From Thermoplasmatales archaeon SW_10_69_26 (GTDB lineage Archaea > Thermoplasmatota > SW-10-69-26): a DNA stretch of 33,321 nucleotides. The notes under the pieces are model-generated. The model saw nothing but the letters and a program-made list of their open reading frames with translations, searched no databases and was not told the DNA's origin. Positions 8,085 through 17,382 of this stretch are shown in pieces (the first letter of the stretch is position 1; every line of letters starts with the position of its first letter). The stretch spans positions 1 to 33,321 of the forward strand of contig PXUB01000011.1 in the NCBI GenBank assembly GCA_003009755.1, read 5' to 3'. The position numbers and the translations under genes were made by a program.

Positions 8085-9764
8085 ATGCTGGGGCAACGAG
8101 CGCTGGAGGCAACGCTGGGGATCGAGGAGCCCGTCTCGGTCGAGCCGAGGGAGATGGCCGAGGACCTCCGCATGACGCGGTTCCCCGACGAGAAGGGCGA
8201 CCCGACCGAGCAAGAGCAGGCCTTCGCCGACGAGCTCGCCACCACGTTCGCGGATCTGGGCGTCCAGATGGTGGACTTCGAGTCCACGCTCGAGCCCCCG
8301 CCGATCGGACGGGCGCTGGGTTGGCTCACGGACGGTGCCCGGCGGATCGTCGAGGATCCCACGCGTCTGCTCGGGAACGGCTCCGACAGCCACGAGGAGA
8401 CGACGACGCCCGGCCTAGCCGCGATCACGGACATCCGCTGGGGCGCCAAGGTCCAACCGGGCACCAGCGTGCTCGCCGCCGGCGAGGGCGAGACCGGCGA
8501 CCTGCCCGTGGACTACATGGGCGACTTCCGCGACGTCACGATCTTGACCGTCGTCGAGCGACCCGGCGACGTCGAGGAGGGCATGCCGTTCACCGACCAC
8601 TACGAGCGCGCGCTCGAGCTGTTCGCCCACCACATGACGAACGTCGTCGTCGGCGTCGGCGACGAGCAGTGGTTCATCTACAACTTCAACGGCTCGCACC
8701 CGTTCTACGCGATCGACGGCGACCGCGAGCACCAGATCCTGCACTCGCTGGTCCCCAAGCTGGCCGCCCCGATCCGGCCCCCGACGCTCTCCGAGTTCAC
8801 CATCGCCGAGCAAGCCTTCGACCCCACCGACGACACCCACCAGCCGCTGGTCGAGGACCTCGTCGGCTCCGGACCCCTGCTGGAGGAGACCGGGCTGTAC
8901 CCGGAGGGCATGGACCTCGACGACCTGGAATGGCGCAACGACTTCTACCGGTGGGCCGGCAAGATCCACCTCGACGACCGCACCGGCATGAGCTACGGGT
9001 TCCTCGCCCGCCAGACGCCCACGGCTACTGTACCCGGCCGCGAGCCGGGGGCCTTCGCCGAAGCGACCGGCACCCGGCCGGCCGATCCCGGCGAGGCTTT
9101 CTGGGTCGACGGGAACCTGCACGTCACCCTGGACCTGCCGGAGGGTCCGCTGGTCGTGCCCGTGCCGGAGGTCGAGGTGCTCACGCTGGCCAGCGGCTGC
9201 GACAAGACCGACCCCCACCCGCGCGAGGACCTGGTCAAGGTCGGCCTGCGGGACGGGCAGATGCGCATGGCCACGCCCGAGGGCGTCGAGCTGGCCGAAG
9301 GCTACCGTCCCAGCTTCGACACGCGCGTCATCCTCGCCCACGCCGTCGGCAACGCGCTGGTCGCCAGCGTGCTCGAGCACCGCGAGGGGACCCACGTCTT
9401 CGCCGACGATCTCGCCGAGGAGGGCATGGCGCTGGTGCACTGGCACGGCTACCTGAACCCCGACCACGTGCCCGAGGGCTGGCACGTGCACGGTGCCGAC
9501 CGGCCCCACGTCAGCTGCGGCACCCCGCAAAGCGCGATCTACGCGCTCGACGGGAAGCTGGCTGCCTTCCGCGAGGCCCGCGAGGACGGGCTGGACTTCC
9601 AGGGTGACGTCCACATCGAGCCCCAGCACGGCACGAACCTCACCCACCGGACGCTGGCGGACGTGGGTGAGCTGCTGAACACAGACGACGTCGCCGGCCT
9701 CGGCAACGAGCACCTCGACGCCTACGAGCCGCCGGCCGAACCCGAGGCCGCGCCCACGCCGTAG
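8085..9764 (+). CDS. 559-residue acidic protein of unknown family
   Basis: I do not recognise this protein. It has no signal peptide or membrane segment, so it is probably cytoplasmic. The N-terminal third is helical and acidic. The middle contains HMTNVVVGVGDEQWFIYNF and a Trp/Tyr-rich stretch. The C-terminal third is rich in His and Trp, with VHWHGYLNPDH, GWHVHG and HIEPQHG, which could bind a metal; a single Cys pair is seen at SGCDKTD and HVSCGT. ATG 8085 follows a GGAG Shine-Dalgarno and a TATA box. The gene lies about 80 nt upstream of the galactose-oxidase-like gene on the same strand, but that gene has its own promoter-like GGTTAAG. A functional link is only a possibility. Confidence 0.7.
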   Translation: MLGQRALEATLGIEEPVSVEPREMAEDLRMTRFPDEKGDPTEQEQAFADELATTFADLGVQMVDFESTLEPPPIGRALGWLTDGARRIVEDPTRLLGNGSDSHEETTTPGLAAITDIRWGAKVQPGTSVLAAGEGETGDLPVDYMGDFRDVTILTVVERPGDVEEGMPFTDHYERALELFAHHMTNVVVGVGDEQWFIYNFNGSHPFYAIDGDREHQILHSLVPKLAAPIRPPTLSEFTIAEQAFDPTDDTHQPLVEDLVGSGPLLEETGLYPEGMDLDDLEWRNDFYRWAGKIHLDDRTGMSYGFLARQTPTATVPGREPGAFAEATGTRPADPGEAFWVDGNLHVTLDLPEGPLVVPVPEVEVLTLASGCDKTDPHPREDLVKVGLRDGQMRMATPEGVELAEGYRPSFDTRVILAHAVGNALVASVLEHREGTHVFADDLAEEGMALVHWHGYLNPDHVPEGWHVHGADRPHVSCGTPQSAIYALDGKLAAFREAREDGLDFQGDVHIEPQHGTNLTHRTLADVGELLNTDDVAGLGNEHLDAYEPPAEPEAAPTP

Positions 9765-9843
9765 CCTCGCCGCGGAGGACCGGGGCTCGCCGGGGCGAAG
9801 GGTTAAGTCCGCGGCAGGACGTATCGCGGTCGGAGGCGAGCCA

Positions 9844-11808
9844 GTGGATCACAGATTCGGAGTCGTCCTGGTCGCGATCGCGATGCTGACCGTCCCCGCG
9901 TCCGCGATCGCCGGGGACGGCCACAACGCGATCGAGGCCGAGGGTGTCGCCGTCGAGAACGACGACCAGCACGAGACGAGCATCGCCTTGCCCGCCGATC
10001 CGGGAACGGGCAGCTGGGGCCCCGAGCTCGACGGCGAGGTGCCGGCCGTCAACCTCGCCGTGCTGCCCGGCGGCCAGATCCTGTACTACAGCGGGGTCGA
10101 GGCCGACGAGAGCGAGGACGAGGCCACCGACCTGCACTTCATCTGGAACGCCACCCCGATCCAAGGCCGCAGCCGCGTGGCAACGATCGACGGCGACTCG
10201 ATGTCCGTGGCCACGCCCACGCCCGCCAGCGGTGGCTACTACGACCTGTTCTGCAGCGGGACCACCGTCACGCCCGAGGGCCTCACCCTCGCCCCCGGCG
10301 CCACCGAGTACTACACGCTCGACGACGAGCCGCCGGCCAACCTCCTGACGCCGCTGAAGGGCTGGAACCAGACGCTGTTGTTCCCGCTGGACCCCGTCGA
10401 CGACGACCGCGACTGGATCCAGGGCCCGGACATGGCCGACGACCGCTGGTACCCCAGCGCCCTCCAGTTGCCCGACGGGGACACGCTGGTCGCCTCCGGT
10501 ATCCAGACGCTGTTCTACCCGCACACCTACAGCACGAAGCTCGAGACCTTCGACCCCGACGAGCCGGCGAAGGGCTGGGAGACGATGGACACCTCGTTCC
10601 GCGTCGGGCCGGCCACGGTCGACCAGAACCTCGCCCCCGAGCCCGACACCGGGGTCCAGCTCGCCGACGAGACCCACCAGGGCCTGCCGAACCTGCCGAT
10701 GTACCCCCGCCTGCACGTGATCCCGTCCGGGCCCAACGCCGGCGAGGTGCTCTACACCTCGAACGGCGACTCCTGGGGGCCCTTCGGCCACCACCCCACC
10801 CAAGCCGCCTGGGGCCACTTCCAGACGCTGGACCCCGACTACGGCGAGTGGGAGCTCCATCCGCGCAGCAACGTCGGCCACCGCCACCTGGGCACGACGG
10901 TCCCGATGATGGTCGACGCCGAGGACCCCGAGCCGCGCTACCTGTCCTTCGGCGGCACGATCCAGCAGAGCACCGCCGCCACGCCGACGACCGAGATCGT
11001 CGACGCCTCCGCGGAGATCGTCACCTCGCAACCGACCGACCCGATGACGATCCCGCGCTGGTCGGTGAACGGCGTCCTGCTGCCCGACGGCAGCGCGCTG
11101 GCGATCGGCGGCTCCACCTACGACAACGTGGTCGCCTACGGCTCGCCGACCGTCGGCCCGCTCAACGTCGAGCGCTTCGTGCCGAACGAGGACGGCACCG
11201 GCGGCGAGTGGGAGATGGGCCCCGCGATGGAGAGCCTGCGCGCCTACCACAGCACGGCGGTCCTGCTGCCGGACGGCCGCGTGCTCGTCGGCGGCCACGT
11301 GCCCCTGCCCGCCTTCCACGACGCTCAGCGCGGCAACGGCAACGCGCAGCCGACCGACGAGACGTTCCAGATCTACGAACCCGGCTACCTCGACCGGCCC
11401 GACGAGACCCGGCCCTCGGTCTCGGTCGACGCCAGCGCCGAGGCGGCGGTCGATCTGCCCGGCGAGACCGCGCTGCACGTGCCCGAGGACCAGGCGACCT
11501 TCACGCTGAGCGTCGACGGGCTCGAGCACGGGCTCGACAGCGTCGTGCTGCGCAAGCCCGGGGCGACGACGCACCAGTACAACGCCGACCAGCTCGGCGT
11601 CGAAGCCAACGTCGTCGACACCGATCTCACCGACGGCTCCGGCACGGTCACCGTCGAGGCCCCCCACGATCTGGCGATCCCGCCCGGGCACTACATGACG
11701 TTCGTCAACGAGGACACGCCGGAGGGAACCTACCCCTCCAAGGCCGCCTGGGTCGCGCTCGGCGACGACGTCACCGGCGACGCCCCCGGGGACGGGTACG
11801 CGGACTAG
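9844..11808 (+). CDS. Secreted galactose-oxidase-like copper-radical oxidase (kelch + DUF1929)
   Basis: This 654-residue protein has an N-terminal signal peptide ending near SAIAGDG. A kelch-like beta-propeller follows, with repeated LPGGQILYYSG, LPDGDTLVASG, LPDGSALAIGG and LPDGRVLVGG blades. A C-terminal DUF1929 domain contains GHYMTFVNED and AAWVALGD. Residues that make up the galactose oxidase active site are all present by motif. Cys137 (LFCSG) and Tyr203 (RWYPSA) would form the thioether cofactor. Tyr468-His469 (RAYHST) and His577 (TTHQYNADQ) would bind copper. The family oxidises primary alcohols or aldehydes to give H2O2. GTG 9844 is preceded by GGAGG 7 nt upstream and by GGTTAAG at about 9800. 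The stop shares CTAG with the convergent gene. Confidence 0.88.
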   Translation: MDHRFGVVLVAIAMLTVPASAIAGDGHNAIEAEGVAVENDDQHETSIALPADPGTGSWGPELDGEVPAVNLAVLPGGQILYYSGVEADESEDEATDLHFIWNATPIQGRSRVATIDGDSMSVATPTPASGGYYDLFCSGTTVTPEGLTLAPGATEYYTLDDEPPANLLTPLKGWNQTLLFPLDPVDDDRDWIQGPDMADDRWYPSALQLPDGDTLVASGIQTLFYPHTYSTKLETFDPDEPAKGWETMDTSFRVGPATVDQNLAPEPDTGVQLADETHQGLPNLPMYPRLHVIPSGPNAGEVLYTSNGDSWGPFGHHPTQAAWGHFQTLDPDYGEWELHPRSNVGHRHLGTTVPMMVDAEDPEPRYLSFGGTIQQSTAATPTTEIVDASAEIVTSQPTDPMTIPRWSVNGVLLPDGSALAIGGSTYDNVVAYGSPTVGPLNVERFVPNEDGTGGEWEMGPAMESLRAYHSTAVLLPDGRVLVGGHVPLPAFHDAQRGNGNAQPTDETFQIYEPGYLDRPDETRPSVSVDASAEAAVDLPGETALHVPEDQATFTLSVDGLEHGLDSVVLRKPGATTHQYNADQLGVEANVVDTDLTDGSGTVTVEAPHDLAIPPGHYMTFVNEDTPEGTYPSKAAWVALGDDVTGDAPGDGYAD

Positions 11809-12443
11809 GCCCGGCTTGCCTGAGGCAGGCCCAGCAGCAGCGCGCCGGCGCCCAGGACCAGGCCGATCGCCGCCAGCTCGGGCAACGGCAGCGAGGTGCC
11901 GCCCAGCACCCGGCCGACCAGGCGGATCGCCAAGGCCAGGCCCGCGACGGCGAGCACGCCGACGGCGATCGCCGCCCGCGCCTGGCCGCGAGCCGTCTCG
12001 GTCACCGGAGCCAGCGCCTCCTCCGTGATCCCCCGTTCGAGCAGGTCCTCGCGGAACCGCTCGTGGGCGACGTCGAAAGCCACGCCCAGGCTCAAGCCGA
12101 GAGCGGCCAACGACCCGGCGAGGCTGAGCAGATCGATCGCCGGGCCCGGGCGAGCCCACGGAACGCCGAGGAACGCCAGCACCTGGCTCGTGTGCAGGTT
12201 GGCCCCGATGGCGGCGCCCAGGCTGGCGGCCAACAGGACCGTGGCCGGTGCGGGCCAGGCCAGGCCCTCGGCCACGAGCTGCAGCACGGCGAAGACCGCC
12301 GGCAACGCGATCCAGCGGATATCGATCGGGACGTAGGCCGGCCTGACGGGCGGCATGCCGGCCACAAGCGGCGAGAACAGCAGCCCGGCCGTCGCCAGCA
12401 CGCCCACGAGGGCGGCCACCGCGATGCGGTGGAGACGCGTCAC
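11805..12443 (-). CDS. Polytopic membrane protein, last gene of the MoxR operon
   Basis: This 212-residue protein has about six hydrophobic segments separated by short loops, with one charged loop in the middle (AHERFREDLLERGITEEAL). I do not recognise a family. GTG 12443 overlaps the stop of the DUF58 gene in GTGA, so it is translated with that operon, and its role is probably tied to the MoxR/DUF58 membrane complex. The stop at 11805-11807 lies in a CTAG that also supplies the stop of the convergent oxidase gene. Confidence 0.72.
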   Translation of the reverse strand: MTRLHRIAVAALVGVLATAGLLFSPLVAGMPPVRPAYVPIDIRWIALPAVFAVLQLVAEGLAWPAPATVLLAASLGAAIGANLHTSQVLAFLGVPWARPGPAIDLLSLAGSLAALGLSLGVAFDVAHERFREDLLERGITEEALAPVTETARGQARAAIAVGVLAVAGLALAIRLVGRVLGGTSLPLPELAAIGLVLGAGALLLGLPQASRA

Positions 12444-13720
12444 CGGGCCATCACCCCCTTCGCCAGTGCACGCTCGAGGCCCTCGGCCCCGTCGGCCAAC
12501 CGGTGCACGCGAAGCACCGAGGCTCCGCGCTCGCCCAGCACCTGGCGGGCCTCCTCGACCTGCAGGGCCTGCGCCAGCGCCTCCTCGGGTCGCGAGGTCG
12601 GCGGCTCGGGCGCCAAGACGTGGACGGGGACCGGGCGTCGGGCCGTGGAGGCGTGCGTCTGCACGCGGCGCACGCCCTCGAGCAGATCCTCGGTGTGGGC
12701 CTCCGGACGGGTCACGACGAACACGAGCGGCTCCTCCTGCGACAGGAAGCCCTTGACCCGCTCGACGGCCGCCGCCAGACCCTCCTCGGCCGAGCCGGCT
12801 TCGACGCGGGCCAGCGAGCGGGCGATGATCAGCTCCTGGCGGGAGCCGGCGTCCGGGTAGAAGGTGTCCGGCGGCTCGGTGTTGAACGTCGTCCCACCGA
12901 CCCTGTGCCCGCGCTGCGTGAAGTGGTGGACGAGGGCCAGCGTGATGTCGATCGCGTCCTCGAGGGCCGTGTCCAGCGTGGAGCCGACCTCGAGGTGGCG
13001 GCCGACGTCCAGGAAGAACCAGACGTTCTTGCGGGCCTCGGGCTCGTACTCGTTGACGATCAGCTGGGTCTCGTCGGTCGAGCGCTTGGCGGTCGCCTTC
13101 CAGTTGACGAACTTGAGCGGGTCGCCCTCGTGGTACTCCCGCAGCTCCTCGAACTCCGTGCTGGCCGGCCCACGCGAGGCCGGGTCCTCGCCGACGCCGT
13201 GGTCGGCCGGGCCCCGCAGGCCCTGCACGGTGCGCAGCGGGCGGGCGACGGTCTCGACCGTCAGCTCCCGCCGGGAGCCCCGAGCAAGCGTCTGGGCGGG
13301 CCCCACCAGCAACGGGTGGACGCGGTCGAGCCGAGCCGGCGCCAGTTCGAACACGCCCCGGCGCGGGGAGGCGACGGTCAGGTGCTCGGTGAGGGTCTGG
13401 CCGGGCTCGACCAGGCCCAGGTTGGCGTTCTCGACGCGCAGGAACGTGTCCGGCAGCGGTTGGTGCACGATCCCGACGTATGGGCCCTCCCCGAGGGTGG
13501 CCTCGAGACCGAGCCCGATCGGCGAGGAGCGCTGCACGCGGTCGGCGCCCACGTCCAGGTCCACGCTGCCCTCCTCTTGGGCGCCTTCCCGGACCCGGAC
13601 GAGCACGAGCACCAGACCGCCGGCCAACACCAACAGGGCGACGTTGCCCAAAAGCAGGCCTGCCACGGCGGGCAGGAGGGCGACGAGCACCAGCGACCGC
13701 GAGAGCCGGGTGTGCCTCAT
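12440..13720 (-). CDS. DUF58 family protein
   Basis: This 426-residue protein has two N-terminal membrane segments (about residues 8-42) and then a soluble region. The DUF58 signature is at about 189-213 (EFEELREYHEGDPLKFVNWK), followed by a von Willebrand A-like fold. The expected MIDAS sequence DxSxS is replaced by DVGRH at about 238-242, so metal binding may be lost or altered. DUF58 proteins nearly always sit beside a MoxR ATPase and are thought to work with it in assembling or activating complexes at the membrane. ATG 13720 lies 40 nt after the MoxR stop; the gene ends in a GTGA overlap with the next membrane-protein gene. Confidence 0.9.
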   Translation of the reverse strand: MRHTRLSRSLVLVALLPAVAGLLLGNVALLVLAGGLVLVLVRVREGAQEEGSVDLDVGADRVQRSSPIGLGLEATLGEGPYVGIVHQPLPDTFLRVENANLGLVEPGQTLTEHLTVASPRRGVFELAPARLDRVHPLLVGPAQTLARGSRRELTVETVARPLRTVQGLRGPADHGVGEDPASRGPASTEFEELREYHEGDPLKFVNWKATAKRSTDETQLIVNEYEPEARKNVWFFLDVGRHLEVGSTLDTALEDAIDITLALVHHFTQRGHRVGGTTFNTEPPDTFYPDAGSRQELIIARSLARVEAGSAEEGLAAAVERVKGFLSQEEPLVFVVTRPEAHTEDLLEGVRRVQTHASTARRPVPVHVLAPEPPTSRPEEALAQALQVEEARQVLGERGASVLRVHRLADGAEGLERALAKGVMAR

Positions 13721-13760
13721 CGTCGGCGCGGAGGGTCCCTCGACGTTCGCAGGGGGAGGC

Positions 13761-14767
<1,007 letters not shown>

Positions 14768-14771
<4 letters not shown>

Positions 14772-15727
14772 GTCGTTCCTCCATCCAGCTCGTCCAGGTC
14801 CACGTCCAGGATGTCGGCCAACGCCACCCGGCGAGCGCGGTGGGCGGGCAGGCCCTCCTGCTGCAGCTGTCGGATCCGTCGCTCGAGCAGCTGGCCGTCG
14901 GCGGGGCTGTCGAGGGCTTGCTCGACGCGGTGGGACAGCGACCGGGCGTCCCCGCCGGTGAGGACCTGGTGCACGCGCTCGGCCAGCGGCGCGGCCACGG
15001 GGTCCGGCAGCTCGTGGACCGTCTGCTCGTGCACGCGGTGGCCCTCGCGGATCTCGGGATCGGTCTCGGTGACGGTCGCCGTGGCGACGGCGACCAGCAC
15101 GGCCGCGATCGCGGTCCAGTAGGTCAACAGCGGGCCGAAGGGGAGCACGGGCGCGGCCAACAGGGCGAAGGTCAGGGCCAGGGTCCCGGCACCGCCCAAA
15201 AGCGTCCACCGGGTCCGCGTCGCTGGGCGCAGGGCGAACACGGTGACCAGCCCCCAGCCGGCGGCGGCCACGAGCCCCAGGCGGCCCAGGATCGCCGTCG
15301 ACTTGGCCAGGGTCACGAGCACGGCCAAGATCACGACCAGGCCGACCGTGGCCAGGCCGGCGATGCCCTTGGCCAGCGATCCGGCCGGCACCTCGGCCTC
15401 CATCGTCCGCCCGGCTCGGTGCTGGGCCAGGTCCACGAGGCCGAACGCGATCACTGGCAACAGGACCTCGGGCCGCAGCAGCGTGGTCAGGTGCAGGGGA
15501 GCGATGGCGACGGTCAGCCACGCGACCGATCGCACCGCCAGGCTGTGGCGCGGCACGAAGCGCGAGGCCGCGTGCACGATCACCGCCGACGCGAGGTAGC
15601 CGATCAGCGGTCGAACCGGGGCCTGCCCCCAGGAGGCGAAGGCCACGCGGCCGCCGACGACGAACGCCAGCGTCATCAGGGCGAGCAGGACGAGGTGCGC
15701 GATCGGAGGCCGCCGTGCGTTCGTCAC
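14768..15727 (-). CDS. Polytopic membrane protein of the MoxR operon
   Basis: This 319-residue protein has about seven hydrophobic segments in its first 210 residues and a soluble charged tail of about 100 residues (HELPDPVAAPLAERVHQV onwards, with a helical RRIRQLQQEG region). I cannot assign it to a named family. It starts at GTG 15727 in a GTGA overlap with the DUF4129-like gene and ends in a GTGA overlap with MoxR. Archaeal MoxR/DUF58 loci commonly include such a membrane component, so a role as a subunit of the same system is inferred from context. Confidence 0.75.
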
Positions 15728-16659
15728 CGTGCGACCTCCCGAGCCGGCCCCTCCCCCAGGAGACCGGTCGCGGCGATCGCCTCGTACACGGTCTCGTAGG
15801 TGGCGCGGTCGACCGCCTCGTCACCGTACATGGCGACCTCCAGCTCGACGGCGAGGTCGGCCAGCTGGCTGGCGTCGACGTCGGACAGCGTGCGCAGCTC
15901 ACGGCACAGTTCCCGCGGCGTCGAATCCGGGCCGACGTCGAGCCCAGCGCGCGTGGCCTGGTCCTTCACGCGCTCGAAGAGGTCGCCGACGACGGCCTCG
16001 TAGGGGGCCACGCGACCGCGCAGCGTCGTCGAGGTCGGCTGGGCGCGCGGGTGCGAGAGCTCGATCGTGACGTTGAACGCGCCCTCCTCGGCGAAGGTGA
16101 CGGTGTGCTCGAGCTGCGTGCCCGGCATGCGCTTGTGCACCGTGCCGGACCCGGAGGGGCCGTGCACGTCGATCGTGACCTCGAGCTCGCGTGCCAGGTC
16201 CTCGGGCTCGGCTTCGACCACGAGCGGCAGATCCTCGCCGGGCGCGATCGCCGGTCCGGCGCTCAGCGGCGAGTGGACCCGCACCTGCAACCGGGCGCCC
16301 ACCTCGTCCTCCGGCTCGGGCGGAGCGTGGCCGTTGTGGACGCCCTCGGGCGTGGACGGCTGGGGCGAGGGTTCGTGGTAGGGGGCCAGATGCACCGATC
16401 GTCGCGGGATGTCGGAGCCCAGCGCCTCCCGAGCGTCGTCGACGATGCGGCGCCAGGGGACGTGCAGCACCGCGCTGATGCCGAGCCCCAGCGCCGAACC
16501 CCACGCCAGGCTCGCCTTGCCGGCCGGCGGGTAGCCTGCCGGGCCCAGCGCCTCGGTCACGAGCGCGATCTGGACGCCGAGCGCGAACGCGGTCGCGGCG
16601 AAGGCGGCCGGCACGTAGCCCTTGCGCTCGGGCAGGCCCAAATCGTGGGCGAGCGTCAT
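15724..16659 (-). CDS. Membrane protein with C-terminal DUF4129-like domain
   Basis: This 311-residue protein has two N-terminal membrane helices (about residues 17-65). A Pro-rich linker and a beta-sandwich-like region (LQVRVHSPLSAGP to FNVTIELSHP) follow. The C-terminal helical domain, TPRELCRELRT through LEVAMYGDEAVDRATYE, resembles DUF4129, a domain usually found on transglutaminase or membrane partners of MoxR/DUF58. ATG 16659 overlaps the stop of the upstream gene in ATGA. The role is probably as a membrane partner of the MoxR system. The DUF4129 assignment is by eye and moderately sure. Confidence 0.75.
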   Translation of the reverse strand: MTLAHDLGLPERKGYVPAAFAATAFALGVQIALVTEALGPAGYPPAGKASLAWGSALGLGISAVLHVPWRRIVDDAREALGSDIPRRSVHLAPYHEPSPQPSTPEGVHNGHAPPEPEDEVGARLQVRVHSPLSAGPAIAPGEDLPLVVEAEPEDLARELEVTIDVHGPSGSGTVHKRMPGTQLEHTVTFAEEGAFNVTIELSHPRAQPTSTTLRGRVAPYEAVVGDLFERVKDQATRAGLDVGPDSTPRELCRELRTLSDVDASQLADLAVELEVAMYGDEAVDRATYETVYEAIAATGLLGEGPAREVAR

Positions 16660-17255
16660 CCGGACCCTCCTGCGCACGAGGCGAGCACGATCACGTACGT
16701 CAATCGATCGTAGTTGGCCGTGCGGTGGGTGAGCTCGGCGGTCCACTCGCCGGTCTCCAGGTCGTCGCCGGACACCGTGGAGGTCCGGTTGACCTCCGCC
16801 TGGCGCCCGGAGAGGGCCTCGTGCTCGTAGCTGAAGCTCTCGGTGCCGTTCTCGTGCTGGAGGCTGGCCTCCAGCCTCCCGTCGAGGTTCTCGATCTCGA
16901 GGGCGACGCCGATCCCGATGTGCGTGTCGTTCACGGTCACGGTCGCCTGGGTCCCGTCGACCGTGCGGTTCGGCGAGCTGGGATCGTCGGGATGGTTCCA
17001 GACGGCGGCCGGTTCGGTCTCGACCTCGCACTGCGGGCGCGCGCCGGCGCCCTCGAATGACCGGTTGCCCTCCGGCAGGTCCTCAGGCGGGGTGGCGTTG
17101 GGCGGATCCTCGGGAGGCTCGCGGTCCCAGTCGGCCGGTTCCAGGATCACCCGGTCGGCGGTCTGGGCGGCCTTCTCGAGGACGCCGTTCGTCACCGGTG
17201 CTAGGGCAAGCGTCAGGGCTGCCAGCACCGCGAAGACGCGCGTGGTGTCCTCCAT
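16656..17255 (-). CDS. Secreted protein, first gene of the MoxR operon
   Basis: This 199-residue protein has a signal peptide or N-terminal anchor (MEDTTRVFAVLAALTLALAP). The acidic, Asn- and Thr-rich ectodomain has several N-x-S/T sequons and two cysteines (QCEVE and ASCAGG). It ends with a short hydrophobic stretch, LTYVIVLASC. The fold appears all-beta (TVTVNDTHIGIGVALEIEN). No family was recognised. ATG 17255 has a TATA-like CCTTTATAT about 38 nt upstream on its strand, making it the operon leader. Its stop forms an ATGA overlap with the next gene. Confidence 0.7.
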   Translation of the reverse strand: MEDTTRVFAVLAALTLALAPVTNGVLEKAAQTADRVILEPADWDREPPEDPPNATPPEDLPEGNRSFEGAGARPQCEVETEPAAVWNHPDDPSSPNRTVDGTQATVTVNDTHIGIGVALEIENLDGRLEASLQHENGTESFSYEHEALSGRQAEVNRTSTVSGDDLETGEWTAELTHRTANYDRLTYVIVLASCAGGSG

Positions 17256-17288
17256 GCCCCGACTCAGCGTGCTCCGGTTCCGTCTGCA

Positions 17289-17299
17289 GATATAAAGGC
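17289..17299. promoter_or_regulatory. TATA box in the divergent spacer
   Basis: ATATAAAGG is the clearest TATA box in this part of the window. Read on the minus strand (CCTTTATAT) it lies about 38 nt before ATG 17255, which suits the MoxR operon. On the plus strand it is about 90 nt before the kinase start, which instead has a nearer element (CTCCTTTGTA, 17351-17360) placed for a leaderless mRNA starting at 17383. Confidence 0.6.
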
Positions 17300-17382
17300 T
17301 TTGCCGAGCGAACCTTGCAACGACCCGCCCTTCGACCGGGTCCGGCCGGGCTCCTTTGTACCAGCGGGGCGCTTGGTCGGGC

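Noticed and set aside
9640-12159. An 839-codon minus-strand frame opposite the oxidase gene
   Set aside because: Antisense shadow of the oxidase, whose kelch and DUF1929 motifs are clear.
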